Made by a program: the position numbers and the translations under genes. Shown one piece after another: positions 16,800-27,207 of a stretch of DNA of 64,000 nt; positions within the stretch are counted from its first letter, which is position 1; each line of letters opens with the position of its first letter. This DNA is from Enterobacter cloacae complex sp. R_G8 (GTDB lineage Bacteria > Pseudomonadota > Gammaproteobacteria > Enterobacterales > Enterobacteriaceae). The notes under the pieces are model-generated. The model was not told the DNA's origin and ran no database searches. It saw nothing but the letters and a program-made list of their open reading frames with translations. The stretch lies in the NCBI RefSeq assembly GCF_024599795.1, contig NZ_CP102246.1, positions 992,001-1,056,000 on the forward strand, written 5' to 3'.

Positions 16800-17669
16800 T
16801 CACGCCTGACGCTTATCTTCGGTTTTGGTCTCGAAGTCGCTCGCCGCGTGGCGTTCGTGGAGTTGCTCGTTAAGCTCACCGTTGGTGCGATTCACAATCC
16901 GTCCACGCTTCACGGCAGGGCGGTTCGCTACGTCTTTCGCCCAGCGCTGCACGTTAGTGTATTTCTCTGCATCCAGGAACTCGGCGGCGTTGTAGACGCT
17001 GCCCAGCGCCACGCAGCCAAACCACGGCCAGACCGCCATATCGGCGATGGTGTATTCTTCACCCGCCACGTAGCGGCCACGGGCGAGCTGTTTATCCAGC
17101 ACGTCGAACAGGCGTTTGGCTTCCATCGTGAAGCGGTCAATCGCGTACTCGATCTTCACCGGCGCATAGTTGTAGAAATGGCCGAAACCGCCACCGAGGA
17201 ATGGGGCCGCGCCCTGCAGCCAGAACAGCCAGTTCAGGGTTTCCGTGCGGCCAGCCGGATCTTTTGGCAGGAAATGCCCGAACTTCTCTGCCAGATAGAG
17301 CAGGATGTTGCCGGATTCAAATACGCGTGTTGGCGGGGTGGTGGAGTGGTCACGAAGCGCCGGTATTTTCGAATTCGGGTTCACCTCAACAAAGCCACTG
17401 GAGAACTGATCGCCTTCACCGATGCGGATCAGCCACGCGTCGTACTCCGCGCCTGTTACGCCCAGCGCCAGCAGCTCTTCGAGCATGATCGTCACTTTCT
17501 GACCGTTCGGCGTGCCCAGGGAGTAAAGCTGCAGCGGGTGCGAACCGACGGGCAGTTCTTTTTCATGCGTGGCACCAGAAACAGGACGGTTGATGTTGGC
17601 GAACGCCCCGCCGCCGTTCTTTTTCCATTCCCACACTTTGGGTGGCTGATAGGTATTTTCGTCTGACAT
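16800..17669 (-). CDS. yghU: GST-family disulfide-bond oxidoreductase YghU
   Basis: A 289-residue glutathione transferase-fold protein of the nu class. In E. coli, YghU binds two glutathiones and has disulfide-bond reductase activity. The N-terminal thioredoxin-like domain holds LGTPNGQKVTIMLEELLALG and NPNSKIPALRDHSTTPP, then VFESGNILLYLAEKFG; the helical C-terminal domain follows. The start is ATG 17669 (MSDENTYQPPKVWEW), matching E. coli; a longer frame to 17819 has no support. It is divergent from gss, as in E. coli, so both glutathione functions share a neighbourhood. Confidence 0.95.
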   Translation of the reverse strand: MSDENTYQPPKVWEWKKNGGGAFANINRPVSGATHEKELPVGSHPLQLYSLGTPNGQKVTIMLEELLALGVTGAEYDAWLIRIGEGDQFSSGFVEVNPNSKIPALRDHSTTPPTRVFESGNILLYLAEKFGHFLPKDPAGRTETLNWLFWLQGAAPFLGGGFGHFYNYAPVKIEYAIDRFTMEAKRLFDVLDKQLARGRYVAGEEYTIADMAVWPWFGCVALGSVYNAAEFLDAEKYTNVQRWAKDVANRPAVKRGRIVNRTNGELNEQLHERHAASDFETKTEDKRQA

Positions 17670-17852
17670 GTTGGCCTGCCTTTTTTGTGATGTGTTGAGG
17701 CAGTGTAGCAGGAGATGAATAGACCGTTTAACGAACTGAGCGCAAAGGTCAGGGGAGGTGTATGATAACCCCACCTCTGTCAGGTTAATTACAACGTGCA
17801 GACGACGACAACCCTTCAAAAAATTGCCGCCTGCCTGTTTTAGGTTGGATAC

Positions 17853-19715
17853 ATGCGTAAAGGAAAGTTAAGCAGTGATGCGCCATTCGGGACGTTGTTA
17901 GGCTATGCGCCCGGTGGTGTGGCGATTTACTCTTCAAATTACGGCAGTCTGGACCCGCGTAAGTACCCGCAAGACGCGGATTTCCGCAGCTATATCGGCA
18001 ACGAATACATGGGCCACAAGTGGCAGTGTGTGGAGTTCGCCCGCCGTTTTCTGTTCCTCAACTATGGCTTCGTGTTTACCGACGTCGGGATGGCGTGGGA
18101 GATCTTCTCCCTGCGCTTTTTGCGCCAGGTGGTGAACGATAATATTCTGCCGTTACAGGCTTTTGCCAACGGCTCGAAACGCGCGCCGCAGGCCGGGGCG
18201 CTCCTCATCTGGCAAAAGGGCGGCGAGTTCCATGAAACCGGCCATGTCGCGGTAATCACCCAGCTTTTGGAGGGCAAGGTCCGCATTGCCGAGCAGAATG
18301 TAATTCACTCTCCGCTCCCGCTCGGACAGCAGTGGACCCGTGAGCTGCGCATGACCGTTGAGAACGGCTGTTACACGCTTCATGACACCTTCAGCGATAC
18401 CGAAATCCTTGGCTGGATGATCCAGACGGACGACACGGAGCACAGCATTCCCCAGCCCGAACCTGACGGCGAACTGCTGAAAATCAGCGGTGCGCGGTTG
18501 AAGAATAAACGTCAATACGACGGAAAATGGCTCAACGAAAATGACGCCCTGCAGCAGGCCTACATCCGCGCCAACGGCCACATTATTAATCACGATCCCT
18601 GCCACTATTTCACGATTACCGAAAGCGCCGAACAGGAGTTGATTAAAGCGACCAATGAACTGCATCTGATGTATCTGCACGCCACCGACAAAGTGCTGAA
18701 AGATGACAACTTACTGGCGCTTTTCGACATTCCCAAAATCCTCTGGCCGCGCCTGCGTCTCTCCTGGCAGTGGCGTCGGCACCATATGATCACCGGTCGT
18801 ATGGATTTCTGTATGGATGAGCGCGGCATTAAGGTTTACGAGTACAATGCTGATTCCGCCTCCTGCCACACCGAGGGCGGCTTAATTCTGGAAGAGTGGG
18901 TTAAACACGGCTATCGCGGCAATGGGCACAACCCGGCAGAAGGTTTGCTGGAGGAACTGACCGGGGCGTGGAAACACAGCCATGCGCGTCCGTTCGTGCA
19001 CATCATGCAGGACAACGATGTTGAAGAGGATTATCACGCGCTCTTCATTCAGCGCTCGCTGCTGCAGGCCGGGTTTGACACCAAAATTCTGCACGGTCTC
19101 GGCGCGCTGAGCTGGGATGCCGCCGGGCAGTTGATCGACGACGAAGGTCGCCACGTCAACTGCGTGTGGAAAACCTGGGCGTGGGAAACGGCAATCGAGC
19201 AGATCCGGGAGGTCAGCGAAACCGAATACGCTGCCGTGCCGATCCGCACCGGTCACCCGGCAGGCGAAGTACGGCTGATTGACGTGCTGCTGCGCCCGGA
19301 AGTGCTGGTCTTCGAACCGCTGTGGACGGTGATCCCAGGCAATAAGGCGATTCTGCCGGTGCTGTGGCAGCTGTTCCCGAACCACCGCTACCTGCTTGAT
19401 ACCGATTTTGAGGTTAACGACCTGCTGAAGCAGACCGGTTATGCCGTCAAACCGATCGCCGGACGTTGCGGCAGTAATATCGATCTGATCAGCGCCCAGG
19501 ATGAACTGCTGGATAAATCCAGCGGCAAGTTTGTCGATCGCAAGAATATCTACCAGCAGCTGTGGTGTTTGCCGAAGGTGGATGGCAAATATATCCAGGT
19601 CTGTACCTTTACCGTGGGCGGGAATTACGGCGGCACCTGTCTGCGTGGGGATCAAACGCTGGTGGTGAAAAAAGAGAGCGATATTGAACCGCTGATTGTG
19701 GTCAAGGATAAGTAA
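17853..19715 (+). CDS. gss: Bifunctional glutathionylspermidine amidase/synthetase
   Basis: Makes glutathionylspermidine from glutathione, spermidine and ATP, and also hydrolyses it. At 620 residues it is the family length. The N-terminal CHAP amidase domain (~1-200) has nucleophile Cys59 in HKWQCVEFARRF and a catalytic His in HETGHVAVI. The C-terminal ATP-grasp synthetase domain spans ~205-620 (MDFCMDERGIKVYEYNADS; PIAGRCGSNI; GNYGGTCLRGDQTLVV). It is followed by an intrinsic terminator. Also called gsp. Confidence 0.97.
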   Translation: MRKGKLSSDAPFGTLLGYAPGGVAIYSSNYGSLDPRKYPQDADFRSYIGNEYMGHKWQCVEFARRFLFLNYGFVFTDVGMAWEIFSLRFLRQVVNDNILPLQAFANGSKRAPQAGALLIWQKGGEFHETGHVAVITQLLEGKVRIAEQNVIHSPLPLGQQWTRELRMTVENGCYTLHDTFSDTEILGWMIQTDDTEHSIPQPEPDGELLKISGARLKNKRQYDGKWLNENDALQQAYIRANGHIINHDPCHYFTITESAEQELIKATNELHLMYLHATDKVLKDDNLLALFDIPKILWPRLRLSWQWRRHHMITGRMDFCMDERGIKVYEYNADSASCHTEGGLILEEWVKHGYRGNGHNPAEGLLEELTGAWKHSHARPFVHIMQDNDVEEDYHALFIQRSLLQAGFDTKILHGLGALSWDAAGQLIDDEGRHVNCVWKTWAWETAIEQIREVSETEYAAVPIRTGHPAGEVRLIDVLLRPEVLVFEPLWTVIPGNKAILPVLWQLFPNHRYLLDTDFEVNDLLKQTGYAVKPIAGRCGSNIDLISAQDELLDKSSGKFVDRKNIYQQLWCLPKVDGKYIQVCTFTVGGNYGGTCLRGDQTLVVKKESDIEPLIVVKDK

Positions 19716-19729
19716 CCAGGCAGTAACCG

Positions 19730-19765
19730 AGCCTTCGCAAGGATCGCTTGCGGAGGCTTTTCTTT
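19730..19765 (+). terminator. Intrinsic terminator after gss
   Basis: AGCCTTCGCAA (19730-19740) pairs with TTGCGGAGGCT (19748-19758) with one G-T wobble, followed by TTTTCTTT. Confidence 0.8.
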
Positions 19766-19872
19766 GTCTTTCTCCACCCTCAGGTTCCTCCCTCAAATCC
19801 TGCCTCACGGAGGAAGATTTCTGGCTGCGGCCAGGCCAGGCTGATGATGACCCTCAACCTGATGGACAGCCT

Positions 19873-20979
19873 ATGAACACTTTCACCCATGCCCGCCAGC
19901 AAGCCCAGCTCTCTTTTATTGCCTCAGCAGAGAATATTGTTGTCGGTGACAGCCGCCATTGCCCGATGGCCCCTGAGAAATTAATGCAGCTTTCGTCTTC
20001 CGATCCCTGCGTCGTTGAATGCTTTGATGGCGGCCTTACCGCTCAGGTCCTGCATCTGTGTATTGAGGGCAGACACTACACCCTCAAGCAGAAACGACAC
20101 GAGGCGCTGGTGCGAAATACCGATGGCCAGACCTCGTTCCTCAATGAAGTACAGAGACGCGCTGATTTCACCCGGCTCAAAAACGATCCGTTCTGGGCGG
20201 GACGATTCGATCACATCGTACCGACGATTTATGCCAACTTTCGCCAGGGGATTATTCTCTCGCCCTGGCTGCCGGGCCACTCGCCAGAAAAGGTCGATGA
20301 AGATCTGTTTGAACAGGTTTTATCAACGCTAATGGCATGCGAAGAGGCCGGTCTTATGGAGTGGGATTTGTGTCCCGGCAATCTTCTTATGGATAACGGA
20401 CATCTCTGGTTATTCGATTTCGGGTATATGTATCCTTTCCAGCCTCTGCAGAGCTACAACAGCAATGGCCTGAAGGATCCCCTCTTTCACGCCTGCGAGC
20501 GTTTTGAAACCCGCTTTTTCTTCGGAAGGCTGCTCGAAGAAAATCAGCCTGAAGCCGTGCAACTGTCGCAGTATCATGCCCTGAAAACTGTGGCCCTGAA
20601 GCATTATCGCCATAAAAGAGAAAAACTGGCGTCGCAAGGCGCGGATGCGGCGGTGCTCGTCTGGCTGGATGCGATTATTACCCGCTGGCAACAGGCACTG
20701 CATGATAATCAAAGCCTGCAGCGCGGTTTCACCCTTGAGGCGTTTCGCTCACACGTTCTGGATGTCGAGGATGATTTACATGGGCAAAGCTGTACGCCAC
20801 TGACCCTGAAAAGGATTGAGTACATTACTCAGTCGATCCAGGCGTGTTACGAGGTGCTTAACGATGGCGGCGCGCTTTTTTACGATAATAAAGGTAAAAG
20901 TCAGAGTGCGTTACTGGCGCAATATCAACGCAAACGTCAGCTCGCCTGTGACGCTATGCAGCCACAGTATAAGCGCTGA
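19873..20979 (+). CDS. Kinase-like (phosphotransferase-fold) orphan protein
   Basis: A 368-residue protein from ATG 19873 (MNTFTHARQQAQLSF). It has the layout of an aminoglycoside-phosphotransferase/protein-kinase-like fold: a possible ATP-lysine in HYTLKQKRHEALV near residue 70, a catalytic loop MEWDLCPGNLLMDN near 162-175 (Asp-x-x-x-Gly-Asn) and LWLFDFGYMYPF, a DFG motif, just after. About 160 residues of helical C-terminal sequence follow. The His of the usual HxD is Trp here. No start with a strong RBS is visible, so the N-terminus is uncertain. No substrate is proposed. Confidence 0.75.
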   Translation: MNTFTHARQQAQLSFIASAENIVVGDSRHCPMAPEKLMQLSSSDPCVVECFDGGLTAQVLHLCIEGRHYTLKQKRHEALVRNTDGQTSFLNEVQRRADFTRLKNDPFWAGRFDHIVPTIYANFRQGIILSPWLPGHSPEKVDEDLFEQVLSTLMACEEAGLMEWDLCPGNLLMDNGHLWLFDFGYMYPFQPLQSYNSNGLKDPLFHACERFETRFFFGRLLEENQPEAVQLSQYHALKTVALKHYRHKREKLASQGADAAVLVWLDAIITRWQQALHDNQSLQRGFTLEAFRSHVLDVEDDLHGQSCTPLTLKRIEYITQSIQACYEVLNDGGALFYDNKGKSQSALLAQYQRKRQLACDAMQPQYKR

Positions 20980-20997
20980 GAGTGACCCGCAGAAACA

Positions 20998-21024
20998 GCA
21001 TCCGCAGGGAGAACCTGCGGATGC
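20998..21024. terminator. Perfect hairpin between the kinase-like gene and pgaD
   Basis: GCATCCGCAGG (20998-21008) and CCTGCGGATGC (21014-21024) form an 11-bp perfect stem with loop GAGAA. It lies between the convergent genes; without a strong T-run, termination is probable but not certain. Confidence 0.6.
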
Positions 21025-21031
21025 CCGAGCC

Positions 21032-21460
21032 TTATTCCTCGTCCTGCTGACTGATTTTCAAATCAATTATGCGTCCAATCTGGTCATGATAGACCGTCAG
21101 TAAATTGTACTGACTCATCTCTGAGATGATTTGCGGCGTCACGTTAAAGCTGCGGGCCAGCTCGTCGTGCTTAAGCGATGCTGCGCGGCGATGTCGTCTC
21201 GCATGCGCGCGGCGGCGATTATATTGATACCACAGGATCAGCAACCAGCCGTTGAGCGCGGCAATCAGCAAATAGATCAGCACCGTCTTAAAGGAGGCAA
21301 TAATGACTCCCCAGCGGTAGTCGCTCTCGTTGGTTATCTGCATCCACAGGTTGGCATAGAGGAAAAACAGAAATCCACCCCAGGCCAGCAGGGTTAACGC
21401 TGCATCAAAAAGCCGGGGCACCAGCCGATGTTCAGTCAGGATTAACGTATTCTCGTTCAT
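21032..21460 (-). CDS. pgaD: PNAG synthesis auxiliary protein PgaD
   Basis: A 142-residue inner-membrane protein that forms the poly-beta-1,6-N-acetylglucosamine (PNAG) synthase with PgaC; in E. coli the complex is stabilised by cyclic di-GMP. Two transmembrane helices are seen near residues 20-42 ([19 protein letters not shown]) and 60-80 ([19 protein letters not shown]). The soluble tail is basic. It overlaps pgaC by 4 bp (ATGA). It is the last gene of pgaABCD. Confidence 0.93.
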   Translation of the reverse strand: MNENTLILTEHRLVPRLFDAALTLLAWGGFLFFLYANLWMQITNESDYRWGVIIASFKTVLIYLLIAALNGWLLILWYQYNRRRAHARRHRRAASLKHDELARSFNVTPQIISEMSQYNLLTVYHDQIGRIIDLKISQQDEE

Positions 21461-22788
21461 TGAATGCTCCCTTTTCCTCTGTCCGGACTGATCCAGCGCG
21501 CGCGTGAGCGCTGGCGTTTAAGCATGACCTTCGGGAAGGCGACGAGGGTGGTGAACAGGCCGATCATCCAGTACACCATCGGAAACCAGATGATCCAGAA
21601 GAGCGAACTCGCCACGTTGCGTTCATAACGTCGCTCAATGTACAAACTGACGAGGAACTGCAGCAGGCACATGATCCCCAACAGGAGTCCGGTGAATTCC
21701 GGCGGAAACAGGCTCGTGACGGTCAGGTTTGCCGGAAGCGGCGTGAGGGTGCTGATGATAAATAACAGCACCGTCACCGCATACGCGAACGCCCACAGCG
21801 TTGACAGGGCGTACTCTAAAAACAGCGGCCACATGCGATGATGTTCCCAGCGCACGATCTTGCGAAGATTGACCAGGAACACCTCCGCGCCGCCCTGGGC
21901 CCAGCGCAGGCGCTGTTTCCACAGCCCTTTTAACGTCTCCGGCATCAGGATCCAGCACAGCGCGCGCGGTTCGAAAAAGATATCCCAGTGGCGAAGCTGA
22001 AGCTTCCAGCTGATGTCGATATCTTCGGTGATCATATCCGGGCTCCAGTAGCCCACGTCCGCCAGCGCCTGACGGCGAAAGGCCGCAATGACGCCTGAGA
22101 CGGTAAAGACCCTGCCGTAGATCCGCTGCGTGCGTTTGATGAGCCCAATGATCGAGGAGAATTCGCCCACCTGAATGCGGCCAATTAATGTGGAGCGCGT
22201 ACGAATACGCGGGTTCCCGGTCACGGCGCCCACGTGGGGATAGTGGATCAGCGGGGCAACCAGATAAGCGGCGGTATCGCGATCGAGCAGGGCATCGCCA
22301 TCAATACAGACCAGAAGATCCCCCCGGGCCGCCGCTGCGCCCGCTTTCAGCGCCACGGCTTTCCCCTGATTCTCCGCCAGATGGATGACGCGCAGACGCG
22401 GCTGCTCCTGCGCCAGCTGTTGCAGCACCTGCGCGGTGTTATCTGACGAACCATCGTTGATGGCGATAACCTCAATATTCGGGTAACGCTGGGCCAGCGC
22501 GGCACCGATCGTCTCCCGGGCGTTTCGCTCCTCATTGAAACAGGGAATGAGAATCGAAATTAACGGATCGCCCTCTAACGTCGGGGCGGGCGTTTTTCTG
22601 TTCCATGACCAGTGTCGTTCAAGCTGAAACCAGAAATAGAGCCCCCCGGTGATCCAGAACACGGACATGAACAGGGGCCAGAAGAAGACAAAATCCAGAA
22701 TCAGTTCGCCGGTAAAGAGGGCGGCCACGCCTAATGGCAACCCGAATACCAGGCATAAAATTGAGAAGGCAATAAGGCGATCAGTCAT
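21457..22788 (-). CDS. pgaC: PNAG synthase glycosyltransferase PgaC
   Basis: A GT2-family processive N-acetylglucosaminyltransferase of the inner membrane. At 443 residues from ATG 22788 ([16 protein letters not shown]) it equals E. coli PgaC; a longer frame runs into pgaB and is rejected. Motifs in order: [45 protein letters not shown] and QRLRWAQGG (QxxRW). N-terminal and C-terminal membrane helices flank the catalytic domain. Its start overlaps the end of pgaB by 8 bp. Confidence 0.97.
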   Translation of the reverse strand: MTDRLIAFSILCLVFGLPLGVAALFTGELILDFVFFWPLFMSVFWITGGLYFWFQLERHWSWNRKTPAPTLEGDPLISILIPCFNEERNARETIGAALAQRYPNIEVIAINDGSSDNTAQVLQQLAQEQPRLRVIHLAENQGKAVALKAGAAAARGDLLVCIDGDALLDRDTAAYLVAPLIHYPHVGAVTGNPRIRTRSTLIGRIQVGEFSSIIGLIKRTQRIYGRVFTVSGVIAAFRRQALADVGYWSPDMITEDIDISWKLQLRHWDIFFEPRALCWILMPETLKGLWKQRLRWAQGGAEVFLVNLRKIVRWEHHRMWPLFLEYALSTLWAFAYAVTVLLFIISTLTPLPANLTVTSLFPPEFTGLLLGIMCLLQFLVSLYIERRYERNVASSLFWIIWFPMVYWMIGLFTTLVAFPKVMLKRQRSRARWISPDRGKGSIQ

Positions 22789-24724
22789 TGTCAGGATACC
22801 AGTACGAAGAGAATTCAGGCCTGATACGGGACATATCAGGTTGGTTATGGATGAAATCGTCGGGGTAGTAACCGTAATGTTTGCTGCCGTTAAGCTGGAG
22901 CACGCGCATCCATTCCACCAGACGACTGTCGGGTACGGCGCGTTGCGGTGTCTGCGCCCAGTCACGGGCCTGCAGCTCAAAAATGGTTTTATTCAGCGCG
23001 CCGGGGCGTTCGGCGACGGTCTTAACCAGACGCGTTAGCCAGGCGTTGCTCTCGTCAGCCGGGACGGACTCCATCAGCGGCATGGCCATTGGCACCGTCC
23101 AGTCATACTCCGCCAGGAAGTCATCAAGATTTTGCGCAAACCACGCTTCGCTCGCCGGGTCGAGGATTGGCAGGGCGAACATATTGCGCGCGGTTTTTAT
23201 CTGCGGGCCACGGATGTGCTTCACCGCCAGGCTCAGGGCGTGGGTAAACCCGATCAGCGTCTGGCTTTTCTGACGCGTCGTCTGCTGCCCGGCGTCGTCC
23301 ACGTCCGTGAGCACCGCATCGTCATGGAACAAGATGCCGTTGAAGCTGGCATAGCGGGCCAGGTCTTCATAGATTTCGGTCACCTGCTGGCGAACCTGTG
23401 GGTCCCACGGCGAAAGCCGGGTATAGGGCTCGGTGGCGACACGCACCTGGCCCGTTTGACGATCCCGGCGCTGCACGCGCGGCAGGGCAGGGGAGAGATC
23501 GAACGAGAGAACCGGCATCCACGCGTAGACTTTTACGCCCGCGCGGGTTTGCAGTTGCCAGGCGACAAAGTTGAAGAGATCGGCACGCACGGGCAGCTGG
23601 CGGTTGGGGAAATAGAGCGCCTTAATCGTGCCGTTGCCGAGGGGATCAGAAAACGCCTGCAGGAAAACATGGCTGATTTTCATGTCATAGACCCGCTGGA
23701 TCAGCATGTTGATGTTTTTGGTCTGCTGAGCCGGATCGGGATCATAAACGTAGTCCAGATCCACGTGCATGACTCGCACAGGATCGGTCTCCTGGATCTG
23801 CGCGATGCTGCTGGCAAAAGATTTGAGCGAAGGGTTCCCGGAGATCAACAGGCGCGGGATGTTGTCGAGGTGACGCACGTCTGCCAGCCCGTCCTCAAGG
23901 GTAAAGGCCAGCTGATAACCCTGCTGTCTGGCAATGGCGAGCGACGTGCCGTTGGCAGCGCCGTAAGGCCACACCCAGGCGCGCGGCGCTTTGCCCGTCA
24001 CCTGCGCGATTTTTTCGGTGACTTTCCGTACGTCATCGCCGATGCGCTGGCTGAACTGCTGGTCAGTTTCGTAGCGCCCTGTCGCGTTATCGTAAAAGCG
24101 GCTGGCAATGGCCGGTTCGCGGCTTCCCTGCGGATTGGCCGGTATGCCGTAATGTGAGGCCCAGGTATGTGAGCCAATCTCAATCAGCGGGGACTGGCTT
24201 AACTCGCGCACCATGTCCCACGTCGCGAAGCGATCGCGGGGGGTCATCAGACCGCCAAAATTCACTTTTTGCTGTGCTGGCGTATCCACCCAACTGCCGA
24301 CCGGAGCCCACAGCGCCGGCACATTCCAGGCCTGGAGCAGCGGCCAGACGCGGGTGTAAAAGCTGCTGTATCCGTCGTCAAAACTGAGCAGAAAGGCTTT
24401 CGGCGGCAGCGTTTTTTTACCGTCATGGGCATCCAGAATATCCTGCACGCTGATGGCGTTATACCCGTTATGCACAAGCCAGCTTATCTGCTCGTTTAAA
24501 GCGCTGGTCCGTACGGAGAGGTAGCGCTGATCGGCGGCATCATCTTCCACATCGTGGTAGGCCAGCACGAGAAACTGATTCTTTGGCCAGGGTTTACTGG
24601 CTTCCGGCTGAGGTCTCTCGTGGGGCGAAACAAACGAAAGGGCCTGTGCGCAGACGCTCGCGCTGAGGCATAACCAGCCGATGATGAGCAGGCCCACACG
24701 AAAACGAATGTTCAACATATTCAT
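22781..24724 (-). CDS. pgaB: PNAG N-deacetylase PgaB
   Basis: Periplasmic partial de-N-acetylase needed for PNAG export. 647 residues. The N-terminal polysaccharide deacetylase domain shows [29 protein letters not shown] and [11 protein letters not shown] metal-site motifs; the C-terminal glycosidase-like domain starts near residue 315 ([17 protein letters not shown]). ATG 24718 with AAGGA before it is an alternative start. The signal region ([20 protein letters not shown]) has no good lipobox, unlike E. coli PgaB (LTAC): the residue before Cys is Val, and an Ala-Gln-Ala signal peptidase I site follows, so this one may not be lipidated. Confidence 0.95.
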   Translation of the reverse strand: MNMLNIRFRVGLLIIGWLCLSASVCAQALSFVSPHERPQPEASKPWPKNQFLVLAYHDVEDDAADQRYLSVRTSALNEQISWLVHNGYNAISVQDILDAHDGKKTLPPKAFLLSFDDGYSSFYTRVWPLLQAWNVPALWAPVGSWVDTPAQQKVNFGGLMTPRDRFATWDMVRELSQSPLIEIGSHTWASHYGIPANPQGSREPAIASRFYDNATGRYETDQQFSQRIGDDVRKVTEKIAQVTGKAPRAWVWPYGAANGTSLAIARQQGYQLAFTLEDGLADVRHLDNIPRLLISGNPSLKSFASSIAQIQETDPVRVMHVDLDYVYDPDPAQQTKNINMLIQRVYDMKISHVFLQAFSDPLGNGTIKALYFPNRQLPVRADLFNFVAWQLQTRAGVKVYAWMPVLSFDLSPALPRVQRRDRQTGQVRVATEPYTRLSPWDPQVRQQVTEIYEDLARYASFNGILFHDDAVLTDVDDAGQQTTRQKSQTLIGFTHALSLAVKHIRGPQIKTARNMFALPILDPASEAWFAQNLDDFLAEYDWTVPMAMPLMESVPADESNAWLTRLVKTVAERPGALNKTIFELQARDWAQTPQRAVPDSRLVEWMRVLQLNGSKHYGYYPDDFIHNQPDMSRIRPEFSSYWYPDND

Positions 24725-24726
24725 CC

Positions 24727-27189
24727 TTAAAACCGTAAAGTCGCATCGAAGGTGACGGAGAGATTGCTTTCTCGTTTACCGTCGTAAGGGCGCTTATCCC
24801 AGTTCAACATCACGCCGGTATCGACGACGTTGTTCCATTGAACGCGTTGCCCGTAGCCGAGCAGCGTGATGGCGCCGGCGGACTGATTTTTCTGCCAGTA
24901 ACCTCCGGCTCCGGCGACCAGTTGCTGGCTCCAGAGGGTGTCGTAATAGCGGTACAGATGATGATCGACGGACAACGCAGCCGTCGCGGACAGATCCCGC
25001 TCGGGGTTGTAATAGAGCGTATCCCGCAGGCTATTCGTGCTGGCGGAGATGCCCGGTTCAAGATCCAGCGTCAGGGTCGGCGTTTGCCAGAGCCGCTCCT
25101 TGCCGGTGAGGGTGTACTCCTGTCGGCGGTTATGGTCGGAAAAATGGCTGACTGCGGCGCTGAGTTGATACTCGCGACGCTCGTTCTGATACCAGCGCAC
25201 CCAGCCTTCCGCGCGGTCTGCACGGATCCCGTTCCGTAACGCCCGCAACGGCGTGGTGCGTGATACCCGTTCGAGGCTGCCGCCAGATTGCCAGCGATCG
25301 TTCAGACTGTACTGACCGGAGAGGCGAGCGCCAGGTGTGCTGGTGCCGTGATAACGGTTGCCGGAGAGCTCCGCTTCAAGCCAGATATCCCGGGACCGCC
25401 ATTCGACGCCACCAACCAGATGGCGGCTGGTGCCTTTACCTTCGTCAAACTTGCCTTCTGCAAAGCGGGTGCCGCCAAACAGTCGCCAGTTATCGGCGAC
25501 TGGTGGACCATAGAGCGTGGCGTCCCAGTTCAGATCGTGAGTCCCGCTGACCGGGTTGTCGGAGTGCAATCCCTTGCCTGCGTTCAGACGCAGTTCAGAC
25601 ATATGATGTACATTTCTGAGCCTGTCCAGGCGCTGGACGCTGCGATCGCGTGGCGCACGGACGAGCAGATCGTCGGTCAGGAGTTCCATTTGTCGCCACT
25701 CCTGCAGATCCATCGCGACGTAAGCCTGCTGCTTCTCCAGCTCTGTATTTGAGGGCTCCAGTACTTCCGCCATTTTGAGCTTTTGCTCTGCCGCACGTGA
25801 CAGGCCGCGGGCCTGAAGCAGGGCGGCATAATCAATCTGTAGCCCCTGATTGCCGGGCGCCGTGGCGGCCAGACGGTGCGCCAGTGCTCCGGCTTCCGGC
25901 AGGGCATTTGTTGCCAGCAAATACTGAAACGTGAGCGACTGGCCGATAAGCCATTGATCGTTGGGTTTGGCGGTTGGCGAACCGAAATCGTAGCGGGTCC
26001 AGGAGGCGTGACGGGTTATCCGCTCGACATACTGACGGGCGGCCTGATACTGCCCGGTATCCAGCCAGGCATAGAAAAGCTGATGCTCTTCGTCCTGCGG
26101 GTTACGTGCATAGTCAGGATACTTTTGCAGGAGTGCCAGGGCTGCATCGGCGTTTTGCTCCTGCAGATACGCGGAGATGACCCAGCCGATTGCCCAGCCC
26201 GGCACCGGATGGTGCGCTGACGTCAGCGTGTGATATTCAGCGATCACCTGCGGATAATCACCCTGCGCATACAGCGCACCAAGGCGGTCGACGCGGGCGC
26301 GAATGATATCTTCTGCCGCCTGCGGTTCGTGTTGCCAGCGGGCAAGCAGAGCGTCATAGCGATTCAGTGCGGCTTGCGCCAGACGCAGGCGCTCTTTTTC
26401 CGTACGGCCAGGCACATCAGCCAGGCGTACCTGTTCGGCGGCGGCGTTAAGTTCAAGCTGGCGTCGTTGTGCCGGAGGCAGAGCAATACCCTGTGACAGC
26501 CGCAGGGCAGGCGTACTGACCCGGTTATCGTTCAGGTCGTCGATGAGCGCACTGAGCTGTGCTTTATTCTCGGGGGCGCTCTTCAGGGCGCGGGTGTCCG
26601 CTAATAAACGATCCCAGCTTTTCCCCTGGCGTAAGTACACATAGGCGAGCGTCTCCAGGTTTATCTGGCTGGGGTGCGCTGTTACCTGCTTTTGCGCTTC
26701 CTGAAGGGCCAGTTGATCCATGCGGGCATCGGCCAGCGTTTTGATATACCCGACACGGTAGTCGTCATGTTCCGGTGCAAAGCTACAGGCCTGTTTCCAG
26801 AGTGCGAGCGCAGGTTGCCACTGCTTTTGATTTCTCCAGGATTGCGCGGCTGCGGCAACGCCACGGGCGGGGAGTGGCATATAGACGTTATAACGCAACC
26901 ATACCTGAATAACCTCGTCATCGCGTCCTGCCCAGGAGGCAACCTGCAGCCAGTCTGCAACTTGTTCAGGCGTCAGGGCATGCTGTTGTTGATAACGCTG
27001 CAAGTAATGGAGAAACGAAGTGTAATTACCATTACGCGCCTGCTGAATCTGTTGGTCATATACGGATTCGGCAGCCTGAACCAGAATGGGAAACAGTAAT
27101 AGCAGACACAATAATTTTGGGGCGCGGTAAAAGAATAAAGTATTGAAGCGAAGTGATCTTTCCATATCTATTTGCCATTTGTTTATCAT
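24727..27189 (-). CDS. pgaA: PNAG export outer-membrane porin PgaA
   Basis: Exports PNAG across the outer membrane. An N-terminal periplasmic tetratricopeptide region (~35-510) precedes a C-terminal beta-barrel (~525-820) ending in VTFDATLRF with terminal Phe. Start candidates are GTG 27207, ATG 27189 and ATG 27165; none has a strong RBS. The last gives the cleanest signal peptide (FYRAPKLLCLLLLFPILVQA). It is the first gene of pgaABCD, and pgaB follows after 2 bp. CsrA and cyclic di-GMP control are known for E. coli; nothing here proves them. Confidence 0.92.
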   Translation of the reverse strand: MINKWQIDMERSLRFNTLFFYRAPKLLCLLLLFPILVQAAESVYDQQIQQARNGNYTSFLHYLQRYQQQHALTPEQVADWLQVASWAGRDDEVIQVWLRYNVYMPLPARGVAAAAQSWRNQKQWQPALALWKQACSFAPEHDDYRVGYIKTLADARMDQLALQEAQKQVTAHPSQINLETLAYVYLRQGKSWDRLLADTRALKSAPENKAQLSALIDDLNDNRVSTPALRLSQGIALPPAQRRQLELNAAAEQVRLADVPGRTEKERLRLAQAALNRYDALLARWQHEPQAAEDIIRARVDRLGALYAQGDYPQVIAEYHTLTSAHHPVPGWAIGWVISAYLQEQNADAALALLQKYPDYARNPQDEEHQLFYAWLDTGQYQAARQYVERITRHASWTRYDFGSPTAKPNDQWLIGQSLTFQYLLATNALPEAGALAHRLAATAPGNQGLQIDYAALLQARGLSRAAEQKLKMAEVLEPSNTELEKQQAYVAMDLQEWRQMELLTDDLLVRAPRDRSVQRLDRLRNVHHMSELRLNAGKGLHSDNPVSGTHDLNWDATLYGPPVADNWRLFGGTRFAEGKFDEGKGTSRHLVGGVEWRSRDIWLEAELSGNRYHGTSTPGARLSGQYSLNDRWQSGGSLERVSRTTPLRALRNGIRADRAEGWVRWYQNERREYQLSAAVSHFSDHNRRQEYTLTGKERLWQTPTLTLDLEPGISASTNSLRDTLYYNPERDLSATAALSVDHHLYRYYDTLWSQQLVAGAGGYWQKNQSAGAITLLGYGQRVQWNNVVDTGVMLNWDKRPYDGKRESNLSVTFDATLRF

Positions 27190-27207
27190 AAATCCATTGC
27201 GCAACAC

